Of a stretch of 64,000 bases of DNA, positions 1-8,301 are shown piece after piece. Each line of letters starts with the position of its first letter. Position 1 is the stretch's first letter. The stretch lies in the NCBI RefSeq assembly GCF_006149005.1, contig NZ_VBSL01000008.1:1-64000 (forward strand), read 5' to 3'. The position numbers and the translations under genes were made by a program. Below the pieces are notes generated by a model. That model saw only the letters and a list, made by a program, of their open reading frames with translations. It ran no database searches and was not told the DNA's origin. Origin of the DNA: Larkinella sp. C7 (lineage in GTDB: Bacteria; Bacteroidota; Bacteroidia; Cytophagales; Spirosomataceae).

Positions 1-194
1 AACCAAAAGGACCTTACATAACAAACTTACTCACGTATCAATAAAATTTTTCAAAATCTTCTTTTTCGATTCAGCCTGCCGATCACCAAACCGGCGGATT
101 GTCGGCTGGTCCGGTTGAACTCAATCGCTAACTATCCTAAAATTCTTTTCTTGCCAGGACTTTGTTAACATTTGATTTGATCATAAAACAGAAA

Positions 195-509
195 ATGAAT
201 TCCTTAGACCAGATCAAAGCTTTGGTTTTTGAACTTAGAGGACACTACAAGTTTGAGCTGACAGCAAATACTTCGCTTCAAAAGGACCTGGGCATTTATG
301 GGGATGACGCTTCAGAGTTCATTGAGCGTTTTGGGCAAATTTTCCAAGTAGATATCTCGGAGTTTAACTATGCCAAATATTTTGCTGGTGAAGGAGGTAT
401 ATTTACTCCTTGGCTAACAAACTGGTTAAAGATTGATGATGATTTCGGGAAGGAGCCTCTAACCTTAGGTGACTTAGAAGCAGCTATTGAAAGTAAAAAA
501 CTCCGATGA
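195..509 (+). CDS. DUF1493 family protein (acyl-carrier-like fold)
   Basis: A 104-residue protein if translation starts at the internal ATG at 195 (MNSLDQ); an upstream in-frame ATG at 162 would add 11 unconvincing residues. The pattern 'LQKDLGIYGDDASEFIERF' followed by a 'YF..EGG' segment is typical of DUF1493, a small helical family resembling acyl carrier proteins but without a clear role. No Ser of a phosphopantetheine site is visible. It is AT-rich and sits with two other AT-rich orphan genes, so it looks acquired. In other genomes DUF1493 proteins often lie in toxin/immunity clusters; here that is only a hint, since no toxin is seen. Confidence 0.7.
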   Translation: MNSLDQIKALVFELRGHYKFELTANTSLQKDLGIYGDDASEFIERFGQIFQVDISEFNYAKYFAGEGGIFTPWLTNWLKIDDDFGKEPLTLGDLEAAIESKKLR

Positions 510-557
510 ATTTGACTTAGGTAAACTTAAACGCACTTATATAATAAGTAAAATCAG

Positions 558-929
558 ATGTGGTATATGCTTTCAGAAAACAAATTACTACATGATTTGA
601 TTAAATGTTGTCCTGATAATTCAACTTGGGAAATAACAAGAGATTTATGGGAAAGACTTCCTGAGTTGTTGAATGATTTTTTGACTCTTCATAAAACGTA
701 CATTCAAGTCGTTGTCAATGATCAGAATAGAAGTGTAATTTTGGAATTAATTGATAAGTATGAGTTTAGTAAAAAGATTGTTCATCAAACAATTATAGAC
801 TCATCCGGTAACTACATAATGAATAGTTGGGACCGTATGATGTTAACACATATAAGCCGAGCTTTCCCTAATTCGGAAAGCCTAGTTCTAAAATATGGAG
901 ATATGGACTACTTTGGTATAATGAGCTAA
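558..929 (+). CDS. Hypothetical protein, AT-rich accessory gene
   Basis: A 123-residue soluble protein that I do not recognise. It has no signal peptide or membrane segment, is rich in Leu, Ile, Asp and Lys, and is predicted to be mixed helix and strand. The start could be the ATG at 558 or the one at 567. Base use matches the flanking genes at 195 and 1132 and differs from the GC-rich remainder of the window. The size and company would suit an immunity-type or orphan cargo protein, but nothing in the sequence proves it. Confidence 0.5.
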   Translation: MWYMLSENKLLHDLIKCCPDNSTWEITRDLWERLPELLNDFLTLHKTYIQVVVNDQNRSVILELIDKYEFSKKIVHQTIIDSSGNYIMNSWDRMMLTHISRAFPNSESLVLKYGDMDYFGIMS

Positions 930-1131
930 TTTGAACTTTCCCTATTAATTAAATAATGGGAGATATGTACAAATAGATACATAACACAATAGTAGTTATA
1001 GTAGGACCAGAATGGCGTTTTTGATTGATCTTGAAGAAGGCTATGAGGATGTATAGTATGATCCCAATCTAGTATCAGTAGTTACTCAATAGCTTTATTT
1101 ACACTAGCGCAACGTTTGAAACAAAAAAATA

Positions 1132-1602
1132 ATGCAAATAGCCGATCGTCTTCGATACATTGGACTCTATCAAATCATTGGTGGCATAGTAGGACTGTTA
1201 ACAGGATACACTTTGATGACAGGGACAGATCGGTTTAAGAACATAGCTATTGTCGCAGTTGCAGGAGCCGTGTTCTTTAGCTTTTCGATTACTTGTGGCT
1301 GGCTTATTCTTATCCATCGTAGAAAGGCTCTACTCTTATCAACTATCAATCAAGGATTGCAAATATTCATGATTGGTTTTAGTTCTTTTCTCTTTAAGTA
1401 TTGTTCAGGGATATATATTACGCTTGGAGTAGATGTTTTGAATAATAAAGTTGAATCTGGTATTGGTCTATCACTATTTCATCTTTTTATCAACTCTGGC
1501 GAGCATGGGGAAGTATCTGTTAATATAATAGCTGCTCTTTTACTAGCCTTTCTGCTTCGCTTGCAAGAGGACAAGCCTACTATTTCTGACGCTAGAGAAT
1601 AA
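1132..1602 (+). CDS. Hypothetical four-helix membrane protein
   Basis: A 156-residue protein with about four hydrophobic helices (roughly residues 10-30, 38-60, 72-92 and 130-143), the second bounded by a basic 'IHRRK' turn. The N-terminus starts in the cytoplasm with 'MQIADRLRY'. There are no catalytic motifs and I do not recognise the family. It closes the AT-rich left-hand block, just before an IS remnant. The 200 bases before it contain only a very short open frame near 1012 (MAFLIDLEEG..) that may be leftover coding sequence. Confidence 0.5.
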   Translation: MQIADRLRYIGLYQIIGGIVGLLTGYTLMTGTDRFKNIAIVAVAGAVFFSFSITCGWLILIHRRKALLLSTINQGLQIFMIGFSSFLFKYCSGIYITLGVDVLNNKVESGIGLSLFHLFINSGEHGEVSVNIIAALLLAFLLRLQEDKPTISDARE

Positions 1603-1790
1603 GGCCACTGCACGTCTTCAAGTAAAAGTGGACAACAGGGGTGAGAATGAGAAGAGACAATTCAGTAATCGCACGGGCGACCCCGTTGTTTCACTCAAAT
1701 CCCCTTGGTTCAGCCCCAAAATCCCCTCCTAACCGTCCAAAAACGGCTTGAACTGCTTCAACCGCCTGCGAGCGCAAACCGGCCTTATCC

Positions 1791-2208
1791 ATGATCAAAG
1801 GTATCCAGCGACAAACTCGGCGCCAGTACACGGCCGAAGAAAAGATTCGGATTGTACTGGAAGGTTTGCAGAGTGAACAGTCAGTAGCCGAAATCTGTCG
1901 CAGGACTCAATACCAACATCTATTATCGCTGGATGGGACCGCCCATGCAGTAAAGAATTGTTAGAAGCCGGGAAAAAGCGATTGGCAGGTAATACCCCTC
2001 GCGAAGCTACCGCGCCCGAAGTACAGTCAATCAAGTCAGAAAATTACGTGTCTCGGTATTTAAAAGAGTATTTGAAAAGGGAAAGTATTGAGCATATTCG
2101 CAGCGCTCCCTTTCATCCCATGACGCAGGGCAAAATTGAGCGGGATCATCGATCCATGAAAAACGTGCTGCTACTGGAGCACTACTACAGTTCGGAAACG
2201 TTTTTGTA
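1791..2208 (+). pseudogene. IS3-type transposase remnant, internally deleted and frameshifted
   Basis: The first part encodes an OrfA-like helix-turn-helix (RQYTAEEKIRIVLEGLQSE, then a SVAEICRR helix). A frameshift near 1910 then breaks the 'NIYYRW' region. Reading resumes at 1958 with 'LEAGKKRLAGNTPREAT', the usual OrfA C-terminus, and jumps directly to the end of the OrfB integrase core ('YVSRYLKEYLKRESIEHI', then 'HPMTQGKIERDHRSMKNVL'). Most of OrfB, including the first two catalytic Asp residues, is missing; the last Glu lies in 'GKIERDHR'. The element cannot move by itself. I could not define terminal inverted repeats. It marks the boundary between the AT-rich block and the rest. Confidence 0.85.
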
Positions 2209-2346
2209 ACCGTCATTTTCAGTCGCTTATAACCCGCATATAGAAAGAAAAACTGATTACGATCAGGCTGGTGTCCGATCCCGCTCATTCTACACTGAAG
2301 GGGAAAGCGCCATTTTTGATGCGTTAACGTATGCAGTTATAACACC

Positions 2347-2916
2347 ATGAAAAAAGCACTAATCGCACTTTCGCTGTTGCCATTGCTGGCCTGTGGCCAG
2401 TCTTACCAACAACCCATGTTGGTAAAAACCGTCTGGCGGGCCGCTTTTCTGGCTCCCGGTATACTAAATGAAACGCGCCTGGGAAACCAGGTTACCCTGA
2501 TTTCTGAAGCGCGGGTGTCGACCTATACCAAAACCAAAGAAGTAGAAGTGTCTCCTGACAAACCCAAATATTATTCTTCCAGCACAGTGAATCCGGATCT
2601 GTCGGTTGGCGCCCGGTATTTTTACAATCTGGACCGACGCCTGGAAAAAGGAAAAAGTATCCGGTACAATTCAGGGAACTACCTCAGCGTAAAAGCACGC
2701 TACAAACTGCCCGCCGTTGCCAAAAGCGAATCGGAATACATTCCCATTGGTAACGGAAGCGGCTTTGGCGTCGAAGCCCTGTGGGGTTTTCAACGGACCT
2801 ATCGCCGTAATTTTTACCTGAACTTGTCGCTGGGTAGCCGGATTTTCCGTGGAAAAGTGGAAGGGGCGGGTGATTTCACCCTGGGCTATACCTTTGCCAC
2901 GGCAGGAGAACGGTAA
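2347..2916 (+). CDS. Secreted protein, probable outer-membrane beta-barrel
   Basis: A 189-residue protein with a signal peptide ending around 'LLACGQS' (a Cys at 16 could be a lipobox, but the context is also compatible with signal peptidase I). The mature part alternates polar and aromatic residues in short strands ('GARYFYNLDRRL', 'YLSVKARYKL', 'RNFYLNLSLGSRIF') and ends in a strand-like 'GDFTLGYTFATAGER', as in small outer-membrane barrels of Bacteroidota. Function unknown. It begins shortly after the IS remnant and is followed by a decayed P-type ATPase. Confidence 0.6.
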   Translation: MKKALIALSLLPLLACGQSYQQPMLVKTVWRAAFLAPGILNETRLGNQVTLISEARVSTYTKTKEVEVSPDKPKYYSSSTVNPDLSVGARYFYNLDRRLEKGKSIRYNSGNYLSVKARYKLPAVAKSESEYIPIGNGSGFGVEALWGFQRTYRRNFYLNLSLGSRIFRGKVEGAGDFTLGYTFATAGER

Positions 2917-2963
2917 TTTTCACCAGCCGCCGTTAGAAACCAGGCTCTCACAAAACCGGTCAG

Positions 2964-4174
2964 GTGAATATGGCCTTTCAGAATTACCAGGTGCTGGTGT
3001 CGTCATTGCGCTATTCTATGAACAGCCCACCTTTCTCCTCATTACCCCTGGAACAATTATTGGCCCAACTCCAATCCACTTTAACGGGGCTTGAAAGCGG
3101 GGTTGCGGCTAAACGCAGTCAGGAACAACGCAAACTACTGCCATCAGAAAGCCGATTTCAACGAGAGTTGAAACTGTTGGTTCGGCAGTTTAGCAATCCG
3201 CTGCTCCTGCTCCTGGTGGTAGCCGTTATTCTGTCAGCGATGTTAGGGAAACCTCCGATACCCTCATCATTCTCTTCATCCTGCTGGCAACCGGACTTTT
3301 AGGCTTTTGGCAGGAATGGACCGCCGGACGCGCCATTGAAAAATTGCGTTCCATCATTGCCATGAAGCATACGGTTTTGCGCGATGGAAAAGAAACGCAG
3401 GTGGATACGTCGGAAGTGGTGACGGGCGACGTGCTGGTTTTAGATACGGGGGATCGTATTCCAGCCGATTGCCGGATCCTGAGTAGCAATGAACTGCACG
3501 TGGATGAAAGCTCACTGACCGACAGGCGAATCGTATCCTGTCGAAAAGACAGTTGACACCATTCCGGATGCGTTGCCACTCAGTCGAAAAACGAATTGTC
3601 TGTGGCAGGGAACAAACGTCATCAGTGGCAGGGCGCATGCACTGGTAGCCAAACCGTATTCGGTCAATTGACCCAAAGTCTGACTCAAACGCCAGAGACG
3701 GCTTTTGAAAAAGGCATTAAACACTTCGGTTACTTTCTGCTGCGGATCACGATCGTGCTGTCGCTGGTCCTTCTGATGGCCAACCTGTATTTTAGAAAGC
3801 TGGTTTTCGATTCGATCCTATTTTCTCTGGCCCTCGCCATCGGCATGACTCCCGAGCTTTTACCAGCCATCATGACTTTTGCCATGTCGGCGGGGGCCCG
3901 ACGCATGCTTGAGAAAAAAGTAATTGTTAAGAAGCTTTCCTCTATCTTCAATTTTGGCGAAGTGACGGTGTTGTGTACGGATAAAACCGGCACCATTACC
4001 GAAGGTAATGCCACGGTAAAGGAGATGGTGAACTGGCAGGGCCAGCCCGATAAGCGATTACGCTTATATGCTTATCTGAATGCAACCTTTCAACAGGGCT
4101 TTTCCAATCCCGTTGATCAGGCTATAGGAGCCTTGAAACTAACACGGGATTCAGAATTAGGGTTGTCATTTTAA
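2964..4174 (+). pseudogene. mgtA: Magnesium-transporting P-type ATPase, frameshifted and C-terminally truncated
   Basis: Pieces of an MgtA/MgtB-type P3B ATPase are spread over two reading frames. The N-terminal cytoplasmic part and first helix lie in one frame to about 3250. The actuator domain then runs in another frame ('LIILFILLATGLLGFWQEW', 'DTGDRIPADCRIL', 'DESSLT'). A 4-base insertion near 3525 disrupts the TGES loop, which reads GESYPVEK in the shifted frame, and a further shift near 3655 restores the frame. Helices 3-4 ('GMTPELLPAI') and the phosphorylation loop 'CTDKTGTITEGNA' follow. The protein then stops at 4174, losing the nucleotide-binding domain and the last six helices, about half of a normal 900-residue pump. 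It is clearly inactive. Confidence 0.9.
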
Positions 4175-4201
4175 TGACTTGGTTTGCTGGCAGGTAAGCA
4201 A

Positions 4202-4246
4202 AAAAATATGGGTAATGAATCGAGGTTCTCTCCATTCATTACCCAT
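4202..4246 (-). terminator. Rho-independent terminator of the DUF2953/GerW pair
   Basis: A perfect 13-bp inverted repeat (ATGGGTAATGAAT at 4208-4220 and its complement at 4234-4246) is followed on the minus strand by a run of seven T residues (plus-strand A at 4201-4207). It lies 46 bp beyond the stop of the GerW-family gene, so it ends that minus-strand transcript; it may also stop readthrough from the ATPase remnant. Confidence 0.85.
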
Positions 4247-4292
4247 ACTGTCACTACTCTCTGCTATCAATTCAATCGAAACTCAGTAACAA

Positions 4293-4664
4293 TCAGACCG
4301 GGACCGTTTCGGGGGATCCCTTTTTGTTCAGAAATTTTTCCAGAATGTCGGGCATTTTTTCAAAGACTTCGCCCAGACCTTTTGATTGTCTGGTCGCTAT
4401 GAACTGAATCTGATCACCCTGTGTAACCAGAAAGCCAATCGGTTCGATTCCCATTCCGGCCCCGGCCCCTTTTCCTTCACCATGCCCCTGTTTTTTGTCT
4501 TCCCCTTCGCCCCCGCCGAAGCCAAAGCCCATACCAATCCGGATGACGGGAACACAGGAGTAGCTGCCTAATTGAAAGACTTGCCCCACGACGGTTTCGG
4601 TTTTCGATTCCGTACGAAGAAACTCCGTTACCTTGTTTAAGACTTCATTCAATGACGTTTCCAT
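4293..4664 (-). CDS. GerW/YtfJ family protein
   Basis: A 123-residue protein matching the GerW (YtfJ) family: an amphipathic N-terminal helix ('LNEVLNKVTEFLRTES'), a conserved 'VPVIRIGMGFGFGGGEG' strand-turn, a Gly-rich low-complexity loop (GEGKGAGAGMG) and a closing 'PIGFLV..' strand. In Bacillus the family takes part in spore germination, but homologues occur in many non-spore-formers where the role is unknown. It lies 18 bp downstream of a DUF2953-like membrane protein, the same pairing and order as ytfI-ytfJ in Bacillus, so the two probably act together. The C-terminal 'FEKMPDILEKFLNKK' is a second amphipathic helix that could bind membrane or partner. Confidence 0.85.
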   Translation of the reverse strand: METSLNEVLNKVTEFLRTESKTETVVGQVFQLGSYSCVPVIRIGMGFGFGGGEGEDKKQGHGEGKGAGAGMGIEPIGFLVTQGDQIQFIATRQSKGLGEVFEKMPDILEKFLNKKGSPETVPV

Positions 4665-4682
4665 ACAAGTTCTATTGATATT

Positions 4683-5198
4683 TTATGAAAAAATGAAAGA
4701 AAGCAAAATGCGGTATAAACGATTTCGGATTATAATTTTAACCAGGACCTCGCCTGTGAAATTAATTCGTAACCGACGATCCGGGCGGCTCAGCAACCCA
4801 AATACCGGATACAAATAGGCATTGTATCCGTAATGACCGGTATCCAAGTTGACTTCACACGTTTTGACCTGAAAAGTTTGCAGCATACGTTTAATTTTTC
4901 GAAGAACAATCCGGGACGACATGCGGAAACGGTTAACGCTGGCGGAAGATTTCCGTTTAGGCTTTCCTGGCTGAAATAGGGAGGAAAAGCTCCAGGGATC
5001 AATTGTCTTCGTCCAACCCAGCACCCAAAATCGAATACGCCCGCCCGAAACCAGGTGAATTGAAAGCAGCCCACGCCAATGCACGGCATACTGTTGCTCT
5101 TCGGTGTCGATCACCAGCATCAACGGGGCTATTAAAAGCCAGCCAACCAATCCTAAAACGACCCCGACGGTTAAAATAATCCAGAATTGCCCTGTCAT
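4683..5198 (-). CDS. DUF2953-like membrane-anchored protein
   Basis: A 171-residue protein with one N-terminal membrane helix (residues 5-30, ending 'APLMLVIDTEEQQY') followed by a soluble beta-rich domain. The opening strands ('YAVHWRGLLSIHLVS') and the C-terminal 'GYNAYLYPVFGLLS' then 'RINFTGEVLV' segments follow the layout of DUF2953 (YtfI), the usual partner of GerW/YtfJ. The assignment rests on both pattern and neighbour; the middle is divergent. It is first in a two-gene minus-strand operon with a hairpin terminator at its end. The role is unknown; the arrangement suggests a membrane platform for the GerW protein. Confidence 0.65.
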   Translation of the reverse strand: MTGQFWIILTVGVVLGLVGWLLIAPLMLVIDTEEQQYAVHWRGLLSIHLVSGGRIRFWVLGWTKTIDPWSFSSLFQPGKPKRKSSASVNRFRMSSRIVLRKIKRMLQTFQVKTCEVNLDTGHYGYNAYLYPVFGLLSRPDRRLRINFTGEVLVKIIIRNRLYRILLSFIFS

Positions 5199-5436
5199 AT
5201 TTTTGCAAATAACACCTTATCAGGATGAAAGACCGGAGCACCAGCCCTGATGAACTTATTCAAAAACGAGACTGATTATCACCAAAATCACAGTCCGGTT
5301 TCAGCCCTGTCCGGTCAGGAAATCTCTGACAAGCAAAGCCGCTTCTCTATCAGTTAATAAAGAAATTAAACCGGTTTTCGGTTTTTTTATACCAAATCAA
5401 TACTTTTTTATTAAAAATTAGCCACCTATTTGACAA

Positions 5437-5877
5437 TTATGGACAAGCCCAGATTTCAGTAATTTTATCAGGACCACCCCTGTAACTAAATTTTAAAGAA
5501 GTGGAAGTTAGTTCTTCTAATAAACCACCATTGGGCGGCCCATAAATATTGCCGGGTCGGTATGGCAGTGTAAGATTAGTCGATGTAAGAGACCACCCCG
5601 ACACAACAGCCGTAGTATCCTGGTCGGTACACAGCTTCCGGTTGAAGACCAGTTTGCCATCCTTCTGAAAAATCATCCGATAACATCCCGGGGCAGCATC
5701 CCCTATCCGGTTCCCCTGGAAGTAGACGCCAACCGGTCTCCAGCCCGAGCGGCAATTAACAAGGCGGAGTTCATTATCCGTTTGAGGAAGGTGATCTTTC
5801 AGGCAGGACCAGGGTAAAGTTGACAATACGACAAATGAAAGGTAGACCAATGACCGGGAAACGCGCTTCATCTTCAT
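5437..5877 (-). CDS. Small lipoprotein, unknown function
   Basis: A 146-residue precursor with a basic N-terminus, a hydrophobic stretch and a lipobox-like 'STLPWSC' (Cys 25), so probably an outer-membrane lipoprotein. The mature part has paired Cys residues ('VNCRSG', 'PGCYRM', 'KLCTDQ') and ends 'EIWACP', suggesting disulfides in the periplasm. The strand pattern ('GKLVFNRKL', 'STNLTLPYR', 'TSLKFSYRGG') is lipocalin-like, but I cannot name the family. The start could also be Met 3. Its promoter region includes the palindrome at 5984. Confidence 0.6.
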   Translation of the reverse strand: MKMKRVSRSLVYLSFVVLSTLPWSCLKDHLPQTDNELRLVNCRSGWRPVGVYFQGNRIGDAAPGCYRMIFQKDGKLVFNRKLCTDQDTTAVVSGWSLTSTNLTLPYRPGNIYGPPNGGLLEELTSTSLKFSYRGGPDKITEIWACP

Positions 5878-5983
5878 AACGAATAAGGTTTATAAGGTTG
5901 GACCGGAACTCCAGGAAGCGTGCGAAAGCCGATCAAAAGTAAAAATTATGATTTGACAAGCCGCTGATATTCATCTAACTGGA

Positions 5984-6001
5984 AACTGATTTCTATCAGT
6001 T
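5984..6001. promoter_or_regulatory. FNR/CRP-type palindrome in the 5.9-6.3 kb gap
   Basis: AACTGAT-TTCT-ATCAGTT is a perfect 7+7 palindrome with a 4-base spacer, the geometry of FNR/CRP-family sites (TTGAT-N4-ATCAA). It sits 107 bp before the minus-strand lipoprotein gene and 270 bp before the plus-strand gene at 6271. The rest of this 390-bp gap shows no gene. A receiver-CRP fusion regulator is encoded 2.7 kb away. Binding is inferred, not shown. Confidence 0.4.
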
Positions 6002-6270
6002 AACCGATCCTGTAAACAGGAGAACCGGAGCGCCCCCTTTCGTATTTTAACTTTGATGCTCCCGATCCCTGCAAGGTAAACCTGATTCTAAACTGGTACG
6101 GACGATTTTATAAATTGGGTTAAGAATCCGTGCCGTTCTCTTCTCTTTTTCTTGCTATAAATTGAAATAAATCAATTCATTACTTGATTCCCGTCACGAA
6201 AGTCGGCCGGGAAGATCTTTAGCTTTACGCCACGCTTTTCAAATTCAAAAAAACCGTAAACAATACGATT

Positions 6271-6516
6271 ATGACCTGGAACAGTATTCGTTTTCCGGCT
6301 GCGATGAGATCCCTTAATCCGAGTACACGCGCCATGGCGATTGAAATAGCCAATAATCTGATCAATCAAAAGGGAATGAACAAGCAACAAGCCATTTCAA
6401 TCAGTATCCTAATAGCGCGTAAATGGTCAGCTGATCGAAGCCCTTATCACCATTTTAGCCACGATCCCAATACCACTCCCTCTATTGCATTAAAGGACGG
6501 TTTTAACTTCAAATAA
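6271..6516 (+). CDS. Small conserved protein of the 'KAIEIAN' type
   Basis: An 81-residue protein with the pattern 'AMRSLNPSTRAMAIEIANNL', then a Met-Asn turn and 'QQAISISILIARKW'. This resembles a short module common in Bacteroidota and Firmicutes (M.NLP..VR.KAIEIANALL followed by AI.IA...A..W), for which I know no established function. No signal peptide. It lies 12 bp upstream of the Kelch lipoprotein gene and probably shares its transcript. The C-terminal 25 residues (HHFSHDPNTT..) are low in structure. Confidence 0.6.
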   Translation: MTWNSIRFPAAMRSLNPSTRAMAIEIANNLINQKGMNKQQAISISILIARKWSADRSPYHHFSHDPNTTPSIALKDGFNFK

Positions 6517-6528
6517 ATCCAAAAGACT

Positions 6529-7608
6529 ATGATGCGCTATGTATCGTTCCTCAGTCTGCTTACCCTGACGCTCTTTTTAGGGGGTTGTCTTACCGACCAT
6601 GTAGATCCCAGCAACGCCTGGCGAACCTTAGCCGGATTACCCACATCGCCACCTCTTTTTATGGTAAAAATGCAGGAAAATCTCTATGTCGGTACCGGCA
6701 ATGGCACGTTTCCTTCCCTCCTGACCAAACTCTGGCAGTACGACTTTACCACCAATTCCTGGAAACCGAAGAAAGATTTCCCCGGCAAACTGGAATCCGG
6801 GCTTACGTATTTCACCGTCAACGACAAACTCTATGTCGGCTTATCCACCACCGGGGAACTGAATCCTGCTTCCAGTTTTGATTTAGAAGCCTACTCCACA
6901 GACTTTTATGAATATGACCCCGCTACGGATGACTGGAAAACGGTGGTGCTACCCACCCCTCGCCTGGGCACTGGCGCAACCTGTTTTAACTTCCAGCAAA
7001 AGGGGGTCTCGCTGTGGGGCACCTATCGCACCCCCGCCAATACATTTGTGCGATGGAACCCGGACGGACTTGTCTATGATGCCATCAAGGGCTGGGAGAT
7101 AGCAACCATCACCATCCTGGGAACCCCGACCTTCCCCCTGTCATCCGATGTACCGCTGAATGAACGAAACCTGTACAGCGTCCGGCGTAAACAGGGTTTT
7201 GGGTTTTCAATCGACAATCGTGTCTATACCGGCGGGGGCTTCGTCCAGCGATCCGGCACGCTGGATCCCTTTTATCAATATGATAACCTCCAGAAAGAAG
7301 TGGAAGCTCATGATCTCTACGAATTTGAAGGCACCGAAACCGGGACAGGCCTTGATCTCGTGTTGTCGAATCGGTTCAAGACGCCGGCAACGGATTACGA
7401 TCTGACCCGGGCGAACCAGGCTTTTGCACTTAAAAACACGGGATATATCATTACCAGCGTTGGCCAGCTGATCAGTTTTACGCCCGGCACCAGCCAGTGG
7501 CACACCTACAATGCCCTCGGAAACCGGTTTTTCGTGGGCACCAGTCTGAACGAAAAAGCTTATTTTATCAATCAGCAGAATCAGTTGCTGGAGTATACGC
7601 CAAATTGA
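6529..7608 (+). CDS. Kelch-repeat lipoprotein
   Basis: A 359-residue lipoprotein: signal peptide ending 'LFLGGC' (Cys 20), then Kelch-like beta-propeller blades marked by 'LYVGTGNG', 'LWQYDFTTNSW', 'LYVGLSTTG', 'FYEYDPATDDWKTV', 'VYTGGGF' and 'LISFTPGTSQWHTY'. Such proteins are surface or periplasmic binding scaffolds; the ligand is unknown. It ends with 'FINQQNQLLEYTPN'. A 60-bp copy of exactly this 3' end occurs 52 kb away at 59707-59778, so a second copy of the gene once existed. Confidence 0.8.
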   Translation: MMRYVSFLSLLTLTLFLGGCLTDHVDPSNAWRTLAGLPTSPPLFMVKMQENLYVGTGNGTFPSLLTKLWQYDFTTNSWKPKKDFPGKLESGLTYFTVNDKLYVGLSTTGELNPASSFDLEAYSTDFYEYDPATDDWKTVVLPTPRLGTGATCFNFQQKGVSLWGTYRTPANTFVRWNPDGLVYDAIKGWEIATITILGTPTFPLSSDVPLNERNLYSVRRKQGFGFSIDNRVYTGGGFVQRSGTLDPFYQYDNLQKEVEAHDLYEFEGTETGTGLDLVLSNRFKTPATDYDLTRANQAFALKNTGYIITSVGQLISFTPGTSQWHTYNALGNRFFVGTSLNEKAYFINQQNQLLEYTPN

Positions 7609-7649
7609 ATTAATACGATTAGCATTCCAGTGCAACTGGTGAGACCGAG

Positions 7650-8046
7650 TTGGGTGGGCAGCCGTCTGAAGGAGGTCCGTTGCCACACTCCCAAGCCTTG
7701 TTGCCTCACCGAGACCAGTAGCTCCCAGCACCACCCAGTCTACAGGTTCCGTGTCCACCATCTGGGTAATGGCTTTGATCGGTAAAGCCGACAGGGCTAT
7801 TCGACGCAAATGCTGATGATCAGAAACGATAAAAGGCTGCAGTTTGTCTTCGAGTGCTTTTAATTTTTCCTCAACCTGCGTTACCATTTTCTGGTAGAGC
7901 TGCCAGTCATGAATCGCGAGTTCTCTTTCCGGCACCCCAAAACCATGCATCAAAACATATTCGCAAGGGTCCTATTCAAATAAAGGCACACCGAAACGCG
8001 TTTTCGGCAGCAGTCGAAAAATTGGTTGGCACAGAATTCGTTTCAT
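7650..8046 (-). pseudogene. Universal stress protein remnant
   Basis: The minus strand starts with 'MKRIL', continues after a frameshift as 'VPTNFSTAAENAFRCAFI' (the usual Usp N-terminus), hits a stop, and then reads in a third frame from 7953 as 'MHGFGVPERELAIHDWQLY' up to 'VDWVVLGATGLGEATRLGSVATDLL'. The last piece is the nucleotide-binding loop and final helix of a Usp domain. At least two frameshifts and a deletion separate the parts, and the last strand is garbled. It has the same short GATG-x7-GS loop as the intact Usp at 13094. Confidence 0.75.
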
Positions 8047-8051
8047 GAACT

Positions 8052-8301
8052 TCATAGTTTGATAGCGTAAATCTTATGGTCGGTCACATCGCCATTGTTG
8101 GAAAATGTATACCCAACGGCCACCACTCCCCCATCGTTTATCTACCCAGGTCGGGAGATCTTTTGCAAGTCGGGTCGAGTTCTTTGGGAGAGTGAAAGAA
8201 ACCAAACCGACAGAAACCAGCAGTGTTAATGCCCATAAGGACCCTGCATAAAGAGTCGGTTCAACGGACCAAAGCCGATGAAAAAATAGAGATCGTTTCA
8301 T
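8052..8301 (-). pseudogene. Remnant of a secreted repeat protein
   Basis: The open frame from 8301 begins with a signal-like segment ('MKRSLFFHRL', then a hydrophobic helix to about residue 38). Near 8150 the matching frame shifts, and the minus strand reads 'NDGGVVAVGYTFSNNGDVTD' followed by 'HKIYAIKL' and a stop at 8052-8054. This is one repeat of the type found seven times in the large T9SS protein at 17218-19680 ('DGGFVVAGSTNSNDGDVS'). So this is a shrunken, frameshifted relative of that gene. A 75-residue product of the unshifted frame is unlikely to be functional. Confidence 0.6.

Noticed and set aside
2210-2346. Open frame reading 'NPHIERKTDYDQAGVRSR' up to the next gene
   Set aside because: Possibly a scrap of a further gene after the IS remnant, but too short and unmatched to name; not counted as a feature.
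4293-4664. GerW-family gene as evidence for a spore-former
   Set aside because: No other sporulation gene is present, the remaining content is Bacteroidota, and the family is widespread in non-spore-formers.
7207-7953. 248-codon minus-strand frame as one intact gene
   Set aside because: Only its first 90 or so codons resemble a Usp domain; the rest is antisense to the Kelch lipoprotein, so the frame is a remnant reading into shadow sequence.
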